Origin: Novosphingobium organovorum
GTDB lineage: Bacteria > Pseudomonadota > Alphaproteobacteria > Sphingomonadales > Sphingomonadaceae
DNA: 44,272 nt
Direction of reading: 5' to 3'
Assembly: GCF_022832435.1 (NCBI RefSeq)
Contig: NZ_JALHLF010000023.1
Coordinates: 2,118-46,389 of the forward strand
This document shows, one piece after another, positions 36,847-44,272 of this stretch (the first letter of the stretch is position 1; every line of letters begins with the position of its first letter). Below the pieces are notes generated by a model. The model worked only from the letters and a program-made list of their open reading frames with translations. It was not told the DNA's origin and did no database searches. A program made the position numbers and the translations under genes.

Positions 36847-37419
36847 ATGTACTCCCGCACGATCGTTTACGCCACGCTGGGCCTGGCCACCTTTGCGTTC
36901 GTTACCCCCGCCGCCCCCCATGCCAGTACCTTCGGCTACCCCTACCTGCGCGATGCAGTTCCCATCGACCTCGGCGCGCCTGAGATACAGCCTGACGATT
37001 CGGCCACCCACACGGATGCCCCACCCGACACCGACACCGACACCCTGGCCGATGCAGACATACTGACGGCCCACGCCACCATGCCTCCTTCCCCGGACCA
37101 GGAAATCGATGCGGCATGCCGCGCCGCTGCCCGAGCCTCCAACGGCGGACACGACGGCACGATCATCGCCTGCTTCCATGGCGGCCAAAACACCAGCCAA
37201 CGCATCCCGCACACCGCAACTGAGGATACCAGCACCCACACTGGCGCCCCCACCCCGCCCGACGTGAGCGGCCTGCCCGGCTGCCTCGGCCCGTGCATAA
37301 CGCTGCACTTTGGAAGGGTGCCTCCACCCGTCTACTACATCGACCTTAAGTCCATCCCCGAAGCCCCCAAGGGCTCGGACGCGTGGAAAATCAGCCAGGG
37401 GCTCCAACGCCAGCCTTGA
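36847..37419 (+). CDS. Small secreted protein of unknown function, Thr/Asp/Pro-rich
   Basis: From the ATG at 36847 the product has 190 residues: a signal peptide ('YSRTIVYATLGLATFAFVTP', cleavage near residue 25), then a low-complexity Asp/Thr/Pro stretch ('DAPPDTDTDTLADAD'), four Cys, and a C-terminal part with 'GCLGPCITLHFGRVPPPVYY' that looks folded. ATGs at 36832 and 36706 are alternative starts; none has a good ribosome site. It is the only + strand gene between tuf and rpsJ and ends at a terminator shared with tuf. I do not recognise the family. Confidence 0.55.
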   Translation: MYSRTIVYATLGLATFAFVTPAAPHASTFGYPYLRDAVPIDLGAPEIQPDDSATHTDAPPDTDTDTLADADILTAHATMPPSPDQEIDAACRAAARASNGGHDGTIIACFHGGQNTSQRIPHTATEDTSTHTGAPTPPDVSGLPGCLGPCITLHFGRVPPPVYYIDLKSIPEAPKGSDAWKISQGLQRQP

Positions 37420-37473
37420 AGGGATACCAGGCCTGAACGCACGCCCGCAGAAACGAACACCGCCCAAAACGAG

Positions 37474-37508
37474 AAAACCCGACCTTCCTTTCGGAAGGCC
37501 GGGTTTTT
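37474..37508. terminator. Bidirectional terminator after tuf and the secreted-protein gene
   Basis: AAAACCCGACCTTCC (37474-37488) pairs with GGAAGGCCGGGTTTT (37493-37507) with one mismatch and a TTTC loop. T-runs flank both sides, so it can end transcripts from both strands. Confidence 0.88.
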
Positions 37509-37538
37509 CGTGTCTCGGATTATCCGAGGATCAGCGAA

Positions 37539-38729
<1,191 letters not shown>

Positions 38730-38824
38730 CTTACAAACCTTCTTTCACAATGAAATTGAAACTGGGGAATTCGGAGCGGCTCCCGCAGAATCAGCAGGCG
38801 CCGCCCCTAGAACCATTCTTGCCC

Positions 38825-40918
<2,094 letters not shown>

Positions 40919-41009
40919 GGTGCAGGTTCCTTAGCAGGAGGATGAGGAGGCGAATGCGGGCCCAAATAAACCCGTGCCTCCTGAAATGAAAGTGTGACGC
41001 GGCCATGAC

Positions 41010-41044
41010 ACCGCCCGGACGGGGAAAATCCCCGACCGGGCGGT
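41010..41044 (-). promoter_or_regulatory. Large hairpin between rpsG and fusA
   Basis: ACCGCCCGGACGGGG (41010-41024) and CCCCGACCGGGCGGT (41030-41044) form a 15-bp stem with a single mismatch and a 5-base AAAAT loop, 23 bases after the rpsG stop. No T-run follows on the - strand. It may protect the 3' end of a processed rpsL-rpsG mRNA or reduce read-through into fusA. Confidence 0.6.
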
Positions 41045-41067
41045 CACGGCGCGCGCCACGAAGCGTC

Positions 41068-41538
41068 TTACCAGCGGTAGTGCGAGAAGGCGCGGTTCGC
41101 GTCCGCCATGCGGTGCGTGTCTTCGCGCTTCTTCACGGCGTTGCCGCGGTTGTTCGCCGCATCCATGAGCTCGCCCGAGAGGCGTGCCGACATGGTGGTC
41201 TCGGGACGGTTGCGGGCCGCGGTGATGAGCCAGCGGATCGCGAGGGCCTGGGCGCGCTCGGGACGCACTTCCACGGGGACCTGGTAGGTCGCACCGCCGA
41301 CGCGGCGGCTGCGAACTTCGATCTGCGGCTTCACGTTGTTGAGCGCATCGTGGAACAGCTGGACCGGATCGGCCTTGGCGCGGGTTTCCATGGTGTCGAG
41401 CGCGCCATAGACGATACGCTCGGCAGCCGACTTCTTGCCGTCGTACATGAGGTTGTTCATGAACTTCGACAGGACCAGATCACCAAACTTCGGATCCGGC
41501 AGGATTTCCCGCTTCTCGGGACGACGACGACGTGACAT
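41068..41538 (-). CDS. rpsG: 30S ribosomal protein S7
   Basis: The 156-residue primary binding protein of the 30S head contacts the E-site. '[20 protein letters not shown]' and 'IYGALD'-like '[20 protein letters not shown]' are typical. In E. coli S7 represses its own translation by binding the rpsL-rpsG spacer; the same spacer here has a small hairpin. Confidence 0.97.
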   Translation of the reverse strand: MSRRRRPEKREILPDPKFGDLVLSKFMNNLMYDGKKSAAERIVYGALDTMETRAKADPVQLFHDALNNVKPQIEVRSRRVGGATYQVPVEVRPERAQALAIRWLITAARNRPETTMSARLSGELMDAANNRGNAVKKREDTHRMADANRAFSHYRW

Positions 41539-41605
41539 CGTTTGGAATTCCTTATTCTTGCGGACGGGCGCGGGTGCGCATCACCATCCGTGCAATTTCA
41601 TGGAG

Positions 41606-41624
41606 CGGCGCGAATGGCGCGCCG
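41606..41624 (-). promoter_or_regulatory. Hairpin in the rpsL-rpsG spacer
   Basis: CGGCGCG and CGCGCCG (41606-41612 and 41618-41624) form a perfect 7-bp stem with a 5-base loop just after the rpsL stop. It occupies the place of the S7-binding element of E. coli; homology is not shown. Confidence 0.35.
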
Positions 41625-41632
41625 CCGCCGGA

Positions 41633-42004
41633 TCACTTCGGACGCTTGGCGCCGTACTTCGAGCGCGACTGCTTGCGGTCCTTGACGCCCTGCGTGTCGA
41701 GCACGCCGCGCAGGATGTGGTAACGCACACCGGGAAGGTCGCGCACACGGCCGCCGCGGATGAGCACGACCGAGTGCTCCTGCAGGTTGTGGCCTTCACC
41801 CGGAATGTACGAGATGACTTCGCGGCTGTTGGTGAGACGCACCTTGGCGACCTTGCGAAGTGCCGAGTTCGGCTTCTTCGGGGTCGTGGTGTACACGCGG
41901 GTGCAGACGCCACGCTTCTGCGGGTTCTGCTCCATGGCCGGGACCTTGGACTTGGCCTTCTGCGGCTCGCGACCCTTGCGGATCAGCTGGTTGATAGTGG
42001 GCAT
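41633..42004 (-). CDS. rpsL: 30S ribosomal protein S12 with Arg at position 88
   Basis: The 123-residue decoding-centre protein aligns without gaps to E. coli S12 in the central part. Lys43 in '[11 protein letters not shown]' and the methylthiolation site Asp89 are present. Position 88, Lys in E. coli, is Arg here (codon CGC in '[10 protein letters not shown]'). Lys88Arg is a classical streptomycin-resistance change in other bacteria. The gene heads the str unit. Confidence 0.98.
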   Translation of the reverse strand: MPTINQLIRKGREPQKAKSKVPAMEQNPQKRGVCTRVYTTTPKKPNSALRKVAKVRLTNSREVISYIPGEGHNLQEHSVVLIRGGRVRDLPGVRYHILRGVLDTQGVKDRKQSRSKYGAKRPK

Positions 42005-42049
42005 CTATACTCTTCTTTCAAATCGGGAGTGCGATGGATCCGGCCCGCG

Positions 42050-42085
42050 CCGTGGCCAGAGCCTCCCTTTCGGGATTGGCCACGG
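42050..42085 (-). promoter_or_regulatory. Nested stem-loop in the rpsL leader
   Basis: CCGTGGCCA (42050-42058) and TGGCCACGG (42077-42085) are perfect 9-bp arms, with an inner TCCC/GGGA stem. It lies 46-81 bases before the rpsL ATG. A second hairpin with CCCTG/CAGGG arms follows at about 42098-42122. Confidence 0.5.
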
Positions 42086-42425
42086 GACGGACCCCTCGCA
42101 CCCTGTTTCTCAGGGCCGGTGCACGCGAACGAAGGAAGAGTATTGAAGGATCGCGGAACGCCTTTTGCGCCAGCCCACCCCGCCACACCGGCAGGAAGAA
42201 CCCAACGTTCGTCCGCGAGCCGAAAAACACTCCACCCGGCCCAAAGGCACCGGATTACTCTGCGCGAGGGCTTTTCGCGGAAAGACCCAGCGCCCGAATC
42301 GGGCCAGGTCCGGCTTCAAGGAACCCTTCCCGCCCCCAAGGAGGCCGGGAATCCGCCGAAAAACACGCATCGCGCAGTGTTCAGCTCTATACGCCCCCGC
42401 AGGCCCAGCCCACAGGGAAGCCGCG

Positions 42426-42454
42426 CCCTTACGGGAAACCGGGGTTTTGGTCAA
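42426..42454 (-). promoter_or_regulatory. Candidate promoter for the str unit
   Basis: On the - strand TTGACC (42449-42454) and TAAGGG (42426-42431) are 17 bases apart. It would give a leader of about 415 bases, which is long, so this is tentative. Confidence 0.25.
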
Positions 42455-42688
42455 GGCGGGCGGCAACCCAAGCACCAAGGTCGCCGCCTTGCCTTGCCAA
42501 CCAGTCCGGGCCCACCGGACCCACCGCCCGCTGAAGTCGCCCCCTCCCCGATAAACGCTATCGCGCCGAAAGTTCAGCCGAAGAAGGTATCGGCAAATCG
42601 GAAGCCCGGCGCCAGCCCTGACGCGCCACCTTCCTGACCATGCGCACCGCAGGCAAGGGGCTTGGACTCGCCTCGGAGCGTCTACGGA

Positions 42689-43891
42689 CTAGCCCACGAG
42701 GTAGGAGCACGTCGCTTTCGACACCGACGAGTCCTCCTTGCCCTCGACAACCTCGGCTTGTGCAAAACGCGCCACAGACCCCATCTTGCGGGGAGCAACC
42801 CCACATCGCACCACACCGGCCAGGCTGGTGATGCCCGCTGCCGTGTCGATCAGCCGAAAAGACACGACAAGCCCCGCACTGACAACAGCCGCCCCAGGGA
42901 CCCCAAACGTGTAAATGAGGCCCGAGCGCGTCCTACTTGTCCCACCCGACTGCTCGATGGAAACCCGAAGGATTTTCACGCCCCCTGAATCGTAGAGCCC
43001 CTCCTGCTGCACAGCCAAGGCCAGCGGCGCCACGGGAGCCTTGTCCGTTACGGCGTTGAGAGAAACAGCCAGAGCATCCGCCGCCGACACAGCGGCCTTT
43101 GCCTTGGCATCCTCAGCGCAATGCCGCAGCGCATCGGCACCTCGCAACATGCGATCATAGCTCTGCAACAGAGCGCTTGCCCGAGGATCCCCCTGCATTT
43201 CAGCCGGCAAACGAAAGGCCACAGCCTGTGTTTCCGACGGCCCGAAAGTCGCACTTTGCCATCGAACCGGCCCGACACGATCCGATGCCTTAGCCGACAC
43301 CTTCAATTTGGCCCCCTTGTTGAGAAGGATTGCGCCAGTCAGCGCACGATCCTCGACCGACAACGAAACGGGAGCAAAACTTGTGGATGTTGCCACCGCC
43401 GGAATGATATCCGCAACAGACGGGCTCACTATAGTGCCACCCGGCAGCTTGAGCTTTTTACCCAATAGCGCCGCAAATTTATCATCGCCCCCCGGAATGT
43501 CTGCCTTCGCGGCTGGGTCCTTACACATTTTGGTACTCGCCACGAATTCGCTGACTGCCTCCAGTCGGCGCTTCACTGCAAAATAGGTCGCTGCGTTGAC
43601 CGTTTCACTGCTCGTCAGCAGCAAAATATTGGCAGTCGCTCCATGATCTTTGACCAGAGCAGCAATGATAGCGCCGGCCTGATTGATGGCATCGGTTTCA
43701 AGTAGAGCAGCCTCGATAGCCCCGGCACCAGCCCCCAATGCCGTCTTGCCGTCAGCCGCTGTCAGACCGAAAGCCGCTGCGATACCAACCTTCTCAACCT
43801 CATCGCTGTCGCCATCATCAGCCGCTACGACAGAAGCACCTGCCGCAAGCACGGCACACACTGAGAAACGAAGAAATTTATGCAAAAACAT
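42689..43891 (-). CDS. Secreted protein of unknown function
   Basis: The 400-residue protein starts at 43891 behind AAGGGGG and has a signal peptide (residues 1-24, ending 'VVAA'). The mature part begins with an acidic stretch and then alternates Ala-rich helices ('AIEAALLETDAINQAGAIIA') with beta-like segments ('GLIYTFGVPGAAVVSAGLVV'), with four Cys in the mature protein. I recognise no domain. It reads on the same strand as the str unit, but DNA upstream is strikingly AT-rich and carries a perfect TATAAT, unlike neighbouring promoters, which suggests acquisition by transfer. Confidence 0.75.
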   Translation of the reverse strand: MFLHKFLRFSVCAVLAAGASVVAADDGDSDEVEKVGIAAAFGLTAADGKTALGAGAGAIEAALLETDAINQAGAIIAALVKDHGATANILLLTSSETVNAATYFAVKRRLEAVSEFVASTKMCKDPAAKADIPGGDDKFAALLGKKLKLPGGTIVSPSVADIIPAVATSTSFAPVSLSVEDRALTGAILLNKGAKLKVSAKASDRVGPVRWQSATFGPSETQAVAFRLPAEMQGDPRASALLQSYDRMLRGADALRHCAEDAKAKAAVSAADALAVSLNAVTDKAPVAPLALAVQQEGLYDSGGVKILRVSIEQSGGTSRTRSGLIYTFGVPGAAVVSAGLVVSFRLIDTAAGITSLAGVVRCGVAPRKMGSVARFAQAEVVEGKEDSSVSKATCSYLVG

Positions 43892-44070
43892 AACTACCCC
43901 CTTAAAGTTACACCTCCAACATAAAAATTATAACATACAAATTCAAATACAAATCCAACAAAATTCGCGCTTCTGAATAATACAAAACTTCAAACGGTGA
44001 GAATGATTTGAATAAATTCTAAATTTTTTGAAAGTTCGATCAAAATTAAATGCCCAACACAAGGCTACCA
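43892..44070. other. AT-rich segment upstream of the unknown secreted protein
   Basis: From about 43900 to 44060 the DNA is dominated by A and T, with words such as ACAAATTCAAATACAAATCC, in contrast to the GC-rich remainder of the window. It contains the presumed promoter of the gene at 43891 and no coding signal. It may be an insertion boundary or an H-NS/MucR-type silencer target. Confidence 0.6.
43927..43932 (-). promoter_or_regulatory. TATAAT -10 box of the unknown secreted-protein gene
   Basis: A perfect TATAAT lies on the - strand 36 bases before the ATG at 43891. A matching -35 box is unclear (TTGGAT about 20 bases upstream). The start would lie near 43920. Confidence 0.4.
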
Positions 44071-44151
44071 AAAACAATTTTCCTACACGCCCCGCCTCGG
44101 GGTATTGAGGGCACAGGGGAAGCCACGCCTGCCAGACGGAGCCCTCTGCCC

Positions 44152-44272
44152 ATGCCCTCCTCACAACCTCCTTCATCGCCACCAAACGACACGCCAACAC
44201 CGCCGACGCCGCTCACCTGCGCCTCGGCGCGGCCCGCGCGGCGCACCGCGCGCACCGCCTTTGCCAGCGAGC
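44152..44272 (+). CDS. Possible start of a gene cut by the window edge
   Basis: An ATG at 44152 opens a frame to the end of the window with 40 codons, a Pro/Ser/Thr-rich start ('MPSSQPPSSPPNDTPTPPTP') followed by an Arg/Ala-rich part. No stop is met. The length is too short to recognise a family and the opposite strand is also open, so this is weak. Confidence 0.2.
   Translation, partial: MPSSQPPSSPPNDTPTPPTPLTCASARPARRTARTAFASE

Larger units (their letters stand above)
42005..42688. other. Gene-free region upstream of rpsL
   Basis: These 684 bases lack a convincing gene. The part next to rpsL holds two stem-loops on the - strand (42050-42085 and about 42098-42122). Farther up a weak promoter-like pair is seen (42426-42454) and a TATAGA at 42386-42391. 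The rest is GC-rich sequence in which I see nothing definite. Confidence 0.45.

Noticed and set aside
42034..42637. Several overlapping + strand frames upstream of rpsL
   Set aside because: They are Pro/Arg-rich in all frames, overlap the rpsL leader hairpins and show no family pattern.

Overview
The window is high-GC DNA from an alphaproteobacterium, most likely a sphingomonad of the Novosphingobium/Sphingomonas type. I infer this from the gene content: TonB-dependent receptors, the str/S10/spc/alpha ribosomal gene order without rpmJ after secY, alphaproteobacterial tails on L3 and L5, an Arg-rich extension on S5, and Arg88 in S12. No rRNA, tRNA or CRISPR array was seen.

Layout. Bases 1-8000 (+ strand) carry the 3' end of a GH35 beta-galactosidase, a Tat-exported glycosylasparaginase-type Ntn hydrolase and two TonB-dependent receptors; the first three may serve glycan or glycopeptide scavenging. 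Bases 8050-13881 (- strand) are a complete RND efflux operon (adaptor, pump, outer-membrane channel). An OmpR-type regulator and histidine kinase (14045-16170) are transcribed divergently from it. Bases 16183-17708 are a scar: a truncated prolyl-tRNA editing gene and a 5'-truncated VOC gene are joined by an IS66 derivative with both terminal repeats but no tnpC and no target duplication.

Bases 17915-42004 (almost all - strand) are the ribosomal supercluster. In transcription order it is rpsL-rpsG-fusA-tuf, rpsJ-rplC-rplD-rplW-rplB-rpsS-rplV-rpsC-rplP-rpmC-rpsQ, rplN-rplX-rplE-rpsN-rpsH-rplF-rplR-rpsE-rpmD, rplO, secY-adk and rpsM-rpsK-rpoA. The cluster is cut into separate units by intrinsic terminators after tuf, rpsQ, rpmD, adk and rpoA. 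Non-ribosomal genes lie at the seams: a secreted Thr/Asp-rich protein between tuf and rpsJ, a lipoprotein with ankyrin-like and TonB-like parts plus a PMT/ArnT-like membrane glycosyltransferase between rpmD and rplO, and a secreted SRPBCC protein between adk and rpsM. Several restart points share a promoter-like pattern (TTGAC-like, 17 bp, TA-N-G-N-G). No rplQ follows rpoA.

Beyond rpsL lie about 680 bases without a gene, holding leader hairpins, then an unrecognised secreted protein whose AT-rich upstream DNA (about 43900-44060) differs sharply from the rest and suggests acquired DNA. The window may end inside a new + strand gene.
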